NCBI GenBank assembly: GCA_022925895.1
Contig: JAKSYS010000031.1
Location: 1-64,000, forward strand
DNA from: Fragilaria crotonensis
Taxonomy: Eukaryota > Bacillariophyta > Fragilariophyceae > Fragilariales > Fragilariaceae
Direction: 5' to 3'
DNA: 64,000 nt
The notes beneath the pieces were generated by a model, which saw nothing but the letters and a program-made list of their open reading frames with translations, did not search any database and had not been told where the DNA came from. Of the stretch, positions 22,701 through 33,097 are shown piece after piece; position 1 is the stretch's first letter, and every line of letters starts with the position of its first letter. The position numbers and the translations under genes are program-made.

Positions 22701-25700
22701 GGTTAGATCTTCAATTGGGGATAAGTGAAGTCGGTTCGCGTGGATGATGTGAGTGCGTCAGGCGATGTCTGCTGGATGTGTTGTGGCTCTTGCTCTGAGT
22801 CATGATCGGTGTCGTCGTCAAAGAAGGTGTCGACAGTTGGTGGGTATGCAAAGGTGGCATGGGTCGCCTGGCGCGGAGTTGGGCGTGCGGGCGAGTTTTT
22901 GAGTTTCTGGAGGAGTTTGGTGATCATTTTCAGAATTGGCCGTTTTTGTGTAGATTTGGTAGGTTTCGTATTGGGAGGTTGAATAATTTTGCTTTGTTGA
23001 GTTTGGGGTTGCGAAAGATTTTGTGACGGATTTGGTGGTTGAGGGTTCGAATTCCGGGGTGGTAAGTTTTTGGAAGGTATAATTTTGGGCGTCGTCGAAA
23101 AAGTTGTTGAAATCGGAGGTTGTGGGTTCGAGTCGGTTGTGGCCGGATCGTGAGGTAATTTTACGTTTTTCGGCGTGAGAATGCCTGAAAATGCATCGGA
23201 AATGCGTTGAAGAGGGCCAGAAGTAGGTTTTGCAGTTGGAGGTGAATTCGAGGGTGTTTTGGCTTGTGAACTGCTTGTTTCGGGCAAGTTTGGTGGTGAA
23301 ATCGTGAGATTTTGTTGCGTTCCGGGTAGTTGTTGAGTTTCTTGTGTGTAATCGGTGTACGTGGTTTCTGCGTCGGAAATTAGCTGTTGGGAGTGAGTTT
23401 CCGTGCTGTTCGCATCGTTTTGCGTTGGATTTTCGCTGGTAGTGTCACTTTGTGTGGGATTTTCGCTGTCGGGGTCGTCGTGCGCGAAAACTGTAGTTTC
23501 AGGTTCGTTTGCTGCAAGATTTTCGTTTTGTGGGTCGTTTTGTGCAGAAATTTCGTGCTGGGGTCCGGGGTTCGAGTCGGATCGGAAAATAAAGCGGAAC
23601 GGCGAGTTTTTACAGCAAGACATGCAAAATGTGGTCCAGAAAATGTAGTTTTATCCTGTTGGAAGGTCATTATATGGTTACTTGCAACTAATTCCATCTG
23701 ATTGGGACAGCCTAGGCTATCACAGATAGAAAAAGGTAAGTAACCAGCATAACAACCAGGATAAGACAGACATTGTAGACTAGACTCACCATTGTAGCCA
23801 TTGGCTGAAAAGGGTGAATCAGGTCCCATTTGATCAATGAATGGAAACTCAGGATGAGACTCTTTCTCATTGTAATAATAAGAAAGATGATTGTTGAAAA
23901 GTTGGATCTCAGGGTCACGGAGGGCATCAATGAGATGTGGCAATGCCCAGGCTTGATAGATGGATTCCTCAAGTGGACCAGTTGTGAAAACTGGTATCAT
24001 GCGAATAGCCAAGGAAAAGGGGACCGTTTTGGGATCGCAAGCGACGTGATACTTACTGGAATCAGGGTGGCGACGCAGGTTAGCGGCGCTGGTTGGAATC
24101 CAGTCGGGGTCGCCAATGTGATAGGAAAGAATTGGTTTGGCAAGTTGGGCTTTGAACAAAGCTTGGACTGACAATCTGTTGTAGGGTTCTCCATCTCTGT
24201 TGCTGATGATTGGTTGTTGATCATGGTTGAAAGTGGTGGGGAAGATTCCTGGTCTTGCTGTAGGTTTAGCAATCTCAGTTGATGAACCATTAGAGTAGGA
24301 GTTGGACGCAAGTGGGGAGCCTTGGAACATGATAACGTGGGGAGGAGGATGGTTCCTGGGGAGAATGCCGGTCGGGTCCTTTGGATTCACAAGTTGCGCA
24401 ACTCGGTAGAGGATATACTCGAAGTGCGGAAGGAAGTCAATCGAGAAGTTGATGCCGTTGGTAGGGACTGGAGTGAGGTCAGAGTAGACATCCATGTAGT
24501 AGGTTTCCTCATTTGCTTCAGTTGGTTGCAGGGTAAACAGTTGGAGGAAGTCCAGAGGTTGGCAGACCACATAGTTGATTGCAAGTGTGTCATCATTGAC
24601 ATCATCAAGATCCAATTGAACAAGGGAGGGCCTGGTTATCATGGGGAAGCAGGTTGCAAAGTTGGACAAGAATAGATCTGCAGGTGGAAGGTTGCCAATA
24701 TGGAAGCGGTTGTTGGATAATTCTGGTTCCCTCGATCGTCGTCGCGTCTTGCGATTAATGAGACCATGTTCAAATAAGGCAAGGCGGATGATTGTCTGGG
24801 CGGTTCGCAAGGCAATCGATCGTTGTTCCTCGTCGTCCAATCGAAAAGAATTCGTGTATGCGACAAGATAGGGATTCGCGCGCGCGAAATTCAAGTCCAC
24901 GCGAAACATTTTCCGGTAGCGTTTCAATCCGCGATAAGGAATGCAAAAGGTAGGGAAAAGATCGGCTTCAAAGAAGGCATGGTTAGCAAAGCGGGGGAGC
25001 GTCCGAAAAGTAGTGGTATCAGGGAACAAACTTAGAGCGGCGGCGGTAGACTTGATATCTTTTGCGATCTGGAACAAGTGTTTCGGGTAGAGGTCGTGTT
25101 GGCGAAAACCGTGTCGGTGGTAGGTGCTGTGGCGGTGGTGGGTGATGTAGTAGAGTCGGAGCGCGTAGATGAGTCCGACAGCACATGTCGTTTCCATCGG
25201 GCAGTAGGGAGGGTTTTCGTAGAAGTCGCGGGTGATGTCGTAGTATTTATCCGGGATGCCGAAGGTCAAAAGGGAGCGTTGTTCGTCTGTGAAATGCTGG
25301 GTTAGCAAGTTGGTAGCGCGGTTCAGAGTGTGAATCATGCCGAGTAGGTAGAACTTGTCGTCGCGGGAATACAGAGGAGTTAGGACTTGGCATCTGGTGT
25401 CTGAGAGTGATGTGGCGCGATATAGGCTTCATGTCGGATGACGTGATGTCGCGAATGTGATGAACTTCCGGTGGAGCGAGAAAGTTGAGACAGAAAGCTG
25501 CGATAGTGGTGCTGATTTCGATGCAAAGCGGTAGGTCGCGTAGATGGATGGTACCGTTCAGTGGGTCGTCCAGCGTAGCTTCTGAGAACATCAAGGCCGA
25601 CGATGGATGGTGAGCTGGGTCCTGGAACATTGCATAAGGGGTGGTGAACTGGGGCAAGAGGATTCAAATGCCTTAGGGTGGTTCAGGAAAAAGTGGGGTA

Positions 25701-27840
25701 GCATCCGACTGGTTGTTGAGTTGCTGCTTTGGGTAGCTCATTAAGTGCCTCCAAAATTGGGTTAGTTGCTGTTTCTTCCACAAATTCCTCTTCAATGCTT
25801 TCAATGATCATGGGTTCTGGCATGATTTCAACTTCTGGTAAGACTTCAGGGTCAGGAACAGGGTCAGAAGCAGGGTAAAAGTTAACAGATGGCTTAGTTG
25901 GTGAATTATCACTGGGGGAGTAATAATTTTCACCAACATCAGCATAATCAGAGTCAGGGAAGAGGGGTAAATCTTCCAATTTGATAGGAACAGGATGCTG
26001 GACACTCAAGGAAGTGGAGGAAAGGCTGGGATCAGTGGGATTGTGGGCTCTGTAGGCACACTGGGGTGGACTGGATTGGATCGCCGTACCGTCCACGACA
26101 GTAAACTCGACAGTATCATCATCATCACAGTACGATTCCAAGGCCTTTTCTTCAGCAGTTAGGGGGCCGCGTGGTGCAAAGTGGACAAAAGGGTCGATAT
26201 CAAACGAGTCATCGGTAGGCGAAGCGGGCTGGGAAAATGGTCGAGTGGATGCGTCATCGGCAGAATGGTCATTGACGTTGGGACGCGGGGACGGTGTCTC
26301 AGGATAACACGGACTGTGAATACGGCGGTTGTCGGGGGACAGTGGCATTGACGCGAAGGGAGTTTGAACGGAATCTGGAGTTTCGGCACAAAAATTACGA
26401 GTCCCGAGTTCAGCGCTGCGGTCATGACACGTCATAGTTTTCGTTCGCGAGGCTGCAGAGTTGTCGACGTCCACCAATACGCGCGGGGGCGAGGGAAAAT
26501 TTTGAACAGTCATTTCTCGAGAACCATCTGTCGGAATTCGCTCAAATTTGGCCAGGATGTCGACCATACGGTGTGCTGGCGGCACGGAGTGTGAGTTTCG
26601 TTGCCCGATTACGCTGCGAACGAGGATGAGCAAATCAAGAATGGGCATCAACTGTTCATCTCCAGTCATCTTGATGGCAATTATGACAAGGTCTTCAAGG
26701 TCATCATGATGCTGTAGAAAGCCAGTGAACTCAGCAAGGGTTGGAGTATAACCAAAGGAAGCAATTCTGTGGGTAAAAGTGGCGATTTCTGACTCCAGGC
26801 CAGGATGACTGGGGTGGATGAGTGTGGGAGGTTCATTGGATTCTCCCTGGCACTGTTGTTGCTTTCTGGTTGAGGGAGGCTGATACTTTGATGGTGAAGG
26901 ATGGAAGGGAAGGTTAAAAAGATGAGCAAAGAGACAGTCATGGAGATCTTTGCAGGTCTTCTGAAGGGTGGAGAAGCCAGATGGATTCATGCACCCGGGA
27001 GCTTGAAAAATTGGATTGTGAGCAGGTTGGGCAAAGTTGGTCAAGGTGGTAACTTTTGCGGTAGGAATGCTTGGAGTGTTGGCTCTGGACTTGTAGGTGA
27101 GCGTGGGAGGCGAATTTGGAGCTTTCTGGGGCGTTTTCAAGTCGTTCGTATCATCGGTGAGATCGATTACGTTGTGTTTGTTGGGGTTAGTGCGGCGCTT
27201 GGCGGCAGTAGTAGTGTGCTCCTCTGTAGTAATAACATCAGTAGGTCCAATGTTATTGCTCATAACATTGGTAGATGCAGCAGGTAAGGTAGTTGGACCG
27301 TTTTTGTTTGTAGTTTCGCCCATTTTGTTGTAGGAGTTGCCCATGGTAGTTGTGGTTGTAGTGGTCTGCATCTTTGCAGCCTTCTTGGTGGTAGAAGTAG
27401 CCCTGTGGCTAACTTTAGTGTCCTGCTGTGGTGGAGCTGCAAAGCCTGCTGCTTGCGCTCGTCGGGGTGGAGGTTGCGATCCTCTTCAATAATATCATCG
27501 ATGTCGTCGGAGGTTAACTTGCAGACGTCAAAATAGGCGGGACCTTTCTCAGAGGTGCGCCTCTTCTTCTTGTTGTTTGGGAGGTCCTGATCGTCATCAG
27601 GGGTAGTGGTTGGAGAAGGGATGTAACGGACACGGGAGGGAGCTTGGATTTCTTCGGAGATCCATAGGCTAGGCACCTTTGTAGAGGGCGGGATGGGTGG
27701 GCGTGTCAGGAGGGACAGGAGATGCGCCGAGTTCGGCGGGGTAGTCGACGTTAGCGTCGAACGCGTCAGGTTAGCGCCTTTGGAGGCGGACCTAGAGGCG
27801 CGAGGGGCAAGGGAGGGCGGAGGTAAGTTCTGCATGGTGG
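22700..27840 (-). mobile_element. Outer element: long extra coding region upstream of gag (fossil)
   Basis: About 5 kb of largely open minus-strand frames lie between the 5' LTR and gag, a position where copia elements normally have a short leader. It comprises two large blocks of roughly 560 and 650 codons plus smaller ones. The first is Thr/Pro/Asp-rich and looks disordered. The second contains an aromatic and His-rich globular segment (IYALRLYYITHHRHSTYHRHG) and ends in a Lys/Thr/Pro-rich tail. None resembles a protease, integrase or reverse transcriptase, and I recognise no family. Confidence 0.7.
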
Positions 27841-28037
27841 ACTTAAAAGTTCTGTTGCCTTCAAGGGTGAGTTTAAATCCGTTGCTGGCGAATCCAAAAG
27901 GCGAGGGAAATTAATAGCAGTTAAGCGTAGGTTCTTAACGGCCGTAGGTAGATTCGACCAATGATCGGAGACATCATTGGTCGAGTATTTTTCCTCGACG
28001 GTAGAGCCTTGGACCGGTGGTACGAGGCGAGCAACCA

Positions 28038-28630
28038 TGACAGTATTCGTGTGATCGGTACGCGAGTACTGGCCGACGGTAGACTTAAGGTTAGTAGGAC
28101 CTAGAAGTCTGCCGTCGGACTTGACGGGAGAGGAAGCGAACGTGACGGATCGTCCAGCTTTGGGCGTGGGAGTCCTGAAGATGTGGACCATGATGGTAGA
28201 TTTGTTGTTACAAATATGTAGAAGATGTAGAACTAAGTAGTAAAGGCCTTTACTGTTTTTGGAAATTATAAGTTAAAATGTAGATGAAAAATGAAAGTGA
28301 GATCTCCAACATTAGTTGGAGTCTCACAAAAGTTATGTTGCTTTAATCCCACTTGTTGAGTGGTGTTTGAGTTATGGATCCCATAGTAAAAGTTGTGTTG
28401 TCAATAAAATTGACAACACAACAGATTTGAATACTTAGGGAAACTCAGGGCAACATAATTTAAATTCCTTGCGTGGTCGCGGGACCCAGAATTCTGATTC
28501 GCAGAACTACTGGAACGGGTCACGGACAGGCTAAGAAAAATATAGGACTGTCTATCGTATTACCGTATGGTTTTTAACCTTACAGTAATTACGAGTAACA
28601 GTGTGACAGAGTGACAGTAGATCTTTAACA
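28038..28630 (-). repeat. 5' LTR of outer Ty1/copia element
   Basis: 593 bp, near-identical to 10196-10795. Directly inside it the minus strand reads TGGTTGCTCGCC, a plausible primer-binding site start (TGG). A reading frame opens inside the LTR (28191) and continues past this site into the internal region. Confidence 0.95.
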
Positions 28631-28728
28631 CATCGAAGCATAGTCAATTCCTACCTACTCCGACTACTGGAGGTAGTTGCTACTAGGCATAGTAGCACTA
28701 TTCATACAGGCAAATGTAGGGTATCCAG

Positions 28729-29049
28729 CAGAGACGGGAATTTCAAACCCAGCCCACCCAAACCCACGGCCCACCCAAACCCATTGGGTTAAGGGTGGGT
28801 TTTGGGTGAGCTCAGGATTTCATGGGTGGGTCTGGGTGGGCCGGCAAATCATAGCAAAAAATGACTGTAGATGTTTGCTACCGGTAGTAGTAGAGCCATC
28901 TAGTCCAGTACTAACTACTGGGTTTGGGTGGGTTTGGGTAGGTCTTGGTAGATCGTATGGGTTCTGGGTGGGTTTGGGCTGGTACTTCCGTGAGCGTAGC
29001 TTTACGTGGGTACCCATGGGTTTGATATTTTCAGAAATTCCCGTCTCTG
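28729..29049. mobile_element. hAT-like MITE with 8-bp target duplication
   Basis: A 321-bp element starting CAGAGACGGGAATTTC and ending in its inverted copy GAAATTCCCGTCTCTG. It is flanked by a perfect 8-bp direct repeat GTATCCAG (28721-28728 and 29050-29057). The 8-bp duplication and CAG-type ends fit the hAT superfamily. The interior has no transposase. It is G-rich on + with many GGGTTTGGGTGGG words and their complements, so it can fold on itself and may form G-quadruplexes. Confidence 0.9.
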
Positions 29050-29355
29050 GTATCCAGTACTCCACTACTCTGCTTCTGGTACTAAAAAAGTAGTTCTCGT
29101 GGGACTAAAATCGCCTTATATCATACGTTACCGTAGGATTTATGATATCATGTGTATCGCGTGACACATGTTACTGATTCTCCGTTCCCCCCATAATATC
29201 TTTAGTGACGTCCTAAACCTGACCTGGAATGAACGTTGGAAGAGAGTCGTGCTTGTGGTGCGACTGGTGCGTGGTGCGTGGATATCCATCCATCCTAACT
29301 AATGGCACATATGCCCATACCTCCAAATCTCGCAAAACTTGTTAGCGATCACGCA

Positions 29356-30339
29356 ATGAACCGATTTCTCGTCGCCTTGTGCGTTCTCTTGTGCATTGCC
29401 ACTGGCGGTGCTACAGCTACGGATCATACGAGACTCGTCTTTGGCAATGACGCGGATGATGCTGCGGTGGTAAATGTCCAGTTGGATCCTACCGACATCG
29501 GTCATCGGGATCTCGCTTCAAGTTCATGCGATGTTTGCAGCAGTGCTACTACTGTCGTCCGGACTTTGAAGATTCGCTACGATTTGCCCTCGGCAACGTC
29601 TTCGTTGCAAGGCAAGAATGCCACTTGTGTTCAAGCGACCTATCCTGCGACTGCTGTTATTCAACTTGTGGGCTTTTCCGTCAACGTGAAACAGGGAACA
29701 GGAATCACCATTAACGGTAATATTCCCGGAAAGCTTGAGTTTACTATTAGTGGTTTCGGGAAGTGCTACATTGACGCATCTTGTTCCTCACCTCTCGTTG
29801 TCGGTGACAAGATTGGTCCATTCCTCGTTGTCTCTGGCAATGATTGCCCAGCACTTGCTCCCACGAGAAGCCCAACGAAGACGCCCACTACCAGGAAGCC
29901 AACACAGACGCTGACCAAGAAGCCAACTCAGACGCCAACGAGGAAGCCAATTCAGACTCCAACGAGGAAGCCAACACGGGCGCCAACCCGCGCTCCAACA
30001 CGGGCGCCAACCCGCGCTCCAACACTGACGCCAACCCGTGCCCCAACACGGGCGCCAACCCGCGCCCCAACGCAGGCGCCAACCCGTGCCCCAACACAGG
30101 CGCCTACTCGTGCCCCAACACAGGCGCCAACCCGTGCCCCAACACAGGCGCCAACCCGCGCCCCAACGCAGACTCCCACGAGCGCCCCAACACGGGCGCC
30201 AACCAGCGCACCAACACAGGCGCCAACCCGCGCCCCAACACAGACGCCAACCAGCGCACCAACACAGACGCCAACCCGCGCCCCAACACAGACTCCCACG
30301 AGCGCCCCAACACGGGCGCCAACCAGCCAGCCAGCATAG
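29356..30339 (+). CDS. Secreted Thr/Pro-repeat protein, copy 2
   Basis: This encodes 327 residues. The start at 29356 gives a clean signal peptide ([21 protein letters not shown]); the in-frame upstream ATG at 29302 would bury it and is less likely. Residues about 22-165 are nearly identical to copy 1 at 26 and hold the same Cys pattern (CDVCSS, NATC, KCYIDASC, NDC). The rest is a Thr/Pro tail of KPT, RAPT, QAPT and SAPT units ending TSQPA. It is shorter than in copy 1 and without the KPTEAPTR array. The tail is probably O-glycosylated and extended, so a cell-surface or extracellular-matrix role is inferred; the N-terminal domain may bind a wall component. It is convergent with the helicase, with a 565-bp spacer. 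Confidence 0.85.
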   Translation: MNRFLVALCVLLCIATGGATATDHTRLVFGNDADDAAVVNVQLDPTDIGHRDLASSSCDVCSSATTVVRTLKIRYDLPSATSSLQGKNATCVQATYPATAVIQLVGFSVNVKQGTGITINGNIPGKLEFTISGFGKCYIDASCSSPLVVGDKIGPFLVVSGNDCPALAPTRSPTKTPTTRKPTQTLTKKPTQTPTRKPIQTPTRKPTRAPTRAPTRAPTRAPTLTPTRAPTRAPTRAPTQAPTRAPTQAPTRAPTQAPTRAPTQAPTRAPTQTPTSAPTRAPTSAPTQAPTRAPTQTPTSAPTQTPTRAPTQTPTSAPTRAPTSQPA

Positions 30340-30904
30340 ACGCCAACGAAGAAGCCTACCACTACTAGGAGCCCTACAAGCACAACACTGACTTGAGCGC
30401 TGAGCACACCTAGGTGTCCCTCTATATGGACAGTTACTCTACTGTTGTAAGATTTGAATAGTGCAGTAAGACAAGTTTGTTTAGCAGATTGCGAGCATTG
30501 CGCATACTTTATCTTTATTCTTCACATTCCATCAACTCGACGAACTTCGGGTGTGACCTCCACTGCTCTTTCGTAGTGAAGAAGGCTCTTTCCCTTTACA
30601 CTTTACACATCTGTATCGAGTAGTACAGGGTAGGGAATTGAAAAAATTGTGCACTAAGACAGTAACACAACATGGAGGACTCGCAGCTGTTCAATTGTCA
30701 GATGCGCAAGACTATCACCATCGCGACTCCGAGAAATCTACTAGAGTAGCTGGAAACAGGTATTACGTGTGCTCAGTGTATCAAGTGCAATTACCTGCAA
30801 GCTCATTGGACGTAGTTTATCGTCTTCCACAATTCAACTAGGTCCACTAATGATTCGGCCCTCGTTCATTCGCATGCGAAAACAGTGATGGATTACGTTG
30901 ACCA
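30340..30904. other. Convergent intergenic spacer
   Basis: The shared 3' flank of the repeat-protein gene (+) and the helicase (-). A diverged copy lies at 1826-2386. No gene is seen. Confidence 0.6.
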
Positions 30905-32833
30905 CTACCACGATCCCGATCGTGGAGACGAACCGCTGGACCAGCTGCCGTAGTTCCCGGAGCCTACGAGACTCTCATCACGCACAAGGTTCAAAGGCTT
31001 GTACCGCCTGTCATCGCCACCTTCTCCTCGTCGACCAAAGTGATTTGTTTCTTCTAAAACAACACCTGGCACCCTGTCCAGACCAGTTTGCCTCGCAAAT
31101 TTAGCATTGATCGGTGGCGTTCTCGACAATCCCATGTGGGATGCCATGGAATTGCAAAACTCCACTAAACGTGGCAGCCCCGCGGTACCAACGCTCTTGA
31201 GTCTGCCGTTGTAGTACCCCAAGGCACTTCGATAGGTGTCTTCCGCTGCTTTGACGAGGGAAGCGTTGCTGTCGGTTCGTATAGATTCCAGAACAGAGGT
31301 CAACTCGCGCCGAACCTTGGATACGGCATCATCATCGTTTGCGTCCACCAGTGCCTGCAACTTCTCGTGAACGGGTATTTGGATTCCCTCTTGCTGCAAT
31401 GTTTCTAAAAATCCGGCCTCCTCTTCCGTCAAGACCAAAATCCCTTCTCCAGACGTACCCGCTCGTCCCGTACGCCCCAAGCGATGCACGTACGCCTCGG
31501 ATGACATTGGCAATCCAATTTGAATCACGTGAGTGACGTTGGGATAATCGACCCCGCGGGCAGACACGTCCGACGAAAACAGAGTTCCCTTCTGGAGGGT
31601 TCGGAATCGCTGGCTGACCGTAGTGCGATAGGCTTGGGTCTTTTTCGAATGAATTTCAAGAACGTAATGCCCACTGCCGCTCAGTCCGTAGTTAAAAAGC
31701 TTGGAATAGAATGATACCATGGACGTGGTGGGGAAGAAGACCAGAATTTTGGGCGGCTGGGGAGCAGAAGTGTCGTCGTCGTTTTTCCTGGCAGCTTCGA
31801 GTTCCATGAAATGTCGGATGATTTCGACGGCACCCACCACCATGTTCTTTTTCAAAATAACATGCGACTGACCGACAATCTTGCTTGTTTGATCAGATTT
31901 GTCCGCGCTGATGCAATCGATACGTTCAAAGTCTGGCTTCATAAAGTCGTGCAAAAACTTGAGGACAGATTCGGGGATTGTGGCAGAGAAGAGAAGCGTT
32001 TGCCGTTTCTCAGGGAGTGCGGATACAATCTCGGGCACATCATCACCCATATCAATGTATCGATCCGCTTCGTCAAGAATTAGAATATCAACATTCGAAA
32101 TCATGTCGCGGAAGGATTGACCATTGACAAACGTATTCCTCACGTGATCCGCGAGGCGGCCGGGCGTTGCCACTAATATAGACGGTAATCTTTGTTGCAT
32201 ACGATTGACGTCTTGATACTTAGGAATACCCCCAAACATGGTTTGATGAGAGAGAGGATGTTGGCTGGTTGCCTTCAAGAGTGCGTCGACCTGTGAGTCA
32301 ATCTGAAGCGCCAATTCTCTGGTGGGAGACAAGATTATTGCCTGAATCTTATTGTTGTGTTGGTGAGGATCCAGTTCCAATATCCTTTGAACGGCTGGTA
32401 TCAAAAAGGCAAATGTCTTTCCAGTTCCAGTGCGAGCTCGCCCCAACACATCTTTCCCCGCTGCAATGGGAGCATATGTTGCGGCTTGAATCGGAGTCAT
32501 GCGCGATATGCTCAAACTATCCATGGCAGCCAGCGTGCGCGGATCTAAACCAACAATATCCTTGAAATGTAGATCATTGACATCCTTTTCGTCAACGTTT
32601 GCATCCACGTTTTCCTTTTCTGTAGGATCTGAGTCTGAAAGGTCTACGAAATCATCATTGGTCGTGCTTGAAAACGACCTACGCGAGAAATGAAACTCCA
32701 TTCCTATGATTTGTCGCGTCGGTACAACCAACGACGATCCAGTTCTACATCCAATCTGCCGCGACGCGAGAAGAAACGATCGTGGCGCCGACGACGCGAC
32801 GCGGGGAACCAGACGAAGATACCGCCGCATCAT
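30905..32833 (-). CDS. DEAD-box ATP-dependent RNA helicase, probably mitochondrial
   Basis: This intact protein has 642 residues. In order: Q-motif region with TPIQ (113-116), Walker A ARTGTGKT (133-140), PTRELALQ (170-177), TPGRL (223-227), DEAD (254-257), SAT (283-285), ARGVDYP (425-431) and HRLGRTGR (450-457). Residues 460-642 are a C-terminal extension ending in a Ser/Gly/Arg-rich tail. The first 55 or so residues are Arg/Ser-rich, lack acidic residues and fit a mitochondrial presequence. A C-terminal extension plus presequence recalls the Mss116 group of mitochondrial helicases that remodel RNA structure and help splicing; that assignment is inference. The start at 32833 is the first ATG of the frame and supplies the presequence. 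Truncated copies lie at 2387-3530 and 63323-63719. Confidence 0.93.
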   Translation of the reverse strand: MMRRYLRLVPRVASSAPRSFLLASRQIGCRTGSSLVVPTRQIIGMEFHFSRRSFSSTTNDDFVDLSDSDPTEKENVDANVDEKDVNDLHFKDIVGLDPRTLAAMDSLSISRMTPIQAATYAPIAAGKDVLGRARTGTGKTFAFLIPAVQRILELDPHQHNNKIQAIILSPTRELALQIDSQVDALLKATSQHPLSHQTMFGGIPKYQDVNRMQQRLPSILVATPGRLADHVRNTFVNGQSFRDMISNVDILILDEADRYIDMGDDVPEIVSALPEKRQTLLFSATIPESVLKFLHDFMKPDFERIDCISADKSDQTSKIVGQSHVILKKNMVVGAVEIIRHFMELEAARKNDDDTSAPQPPKILVFFPTTSMVSFYSKLFNYGLSGSGHYVLEIHSKKTQAYRTTVSQRFRTLQKGTLFSSDVSARGVDYPNVTHVIQIGLPMSSEAYVHRLGRTGRAGTSGEGILVLTEEEAGFLETLQQEGIQIPVHEKLQALVDANDDDAVSKVRRELTSVLESIRTDSNASLVKAAEDTYRSALGYYNGRLKSVGTAGLPRLVEFCNSMASHMGLSRTPPINAKFARQTGLDRVPGVVLEETNHFGRRGEGGDDRRYKPLNLVRDESLVGSGNYGSWSSGSSPRSGSW

Positions 32834-33097
32834 GGCGAAATTGTTCTTTTACCAACCACCGACAGAGATGCGAAGGTCGAAGGACACAGGCCGTACTCCA
32901 GTGGTCCCCAGCATTGCGAGGTCTACAAATATGGATATTTTCATTTACAAGTATACCTCTACTGCGCATGTGTAGTAGTAGCGCAGCCAGCAGTACCGGT
33001 CTTGAAAGCACTATACTCAGGAAAAAATAAAATCTGAGATCTCGGCACTCAATCGGAACCGTGACAGCGATTCCGTATTGCATGATTGCATGTTACA

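Larger units (their letters stand above)
10196..28630 (-). mobile_element. Outer Ty1/copia LTR retrotransposon (fossil), 18.4 kb with nested insertion
   Basis: Bounded by two LTRs in direct orientation, both TG...CA on the plus strand, and flanked by a perfect 5-bp target duplication CATCG (10191-10195 and 28631-28635). Transcription is leftward. A purine tract (AAGAGGGG on the minus strand) abuts the 3' LTR. The order on the minus strand is 5' LTR, a long extra coding region, gag with a CCHC knuckle, a DSGAT protease motif, integrase, reverse transcriptase, RNase H, 3' LTR. Integrase before reverse transcriptase is the Ty1/copia order. The inner element (14890-21578) splits the gag/protease region; without it this element is about 11.7 kb, long for the family. 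The LTRs differ by about two substitutions and one 7-bp length difference, so the insertion is recent. The coding part is broken, by roughly half a dozen to eight breaks besides the insertion. Confidence 0.95.

Noticed and set aside
28677-29093. 138-codon plus frame
   Set aside because: It spans the hAT-like MITE; its Trp/Val/Gly-rich product is the translation of GGGTTTGGGTGGG words.
29302-29355. Upstream in-frame ATG for Thr/Pro-repeat protein copy 2
   Set aside because: It adds 18 residues before the signal peptide and would spoil export; the start at 29356 matches copy 1.
29844-30368. 174-codon plus frame overlapping the repeat tail of copy 2
   Set aside because: It is a shifted reading of the same Thr/Pro repeat (PNTGAN units).
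32690-33037. Plus-strand 115-codon frame over the helicase 5' end
   Set aside because: It is antisense to the presequence-coding region and has no independent support.
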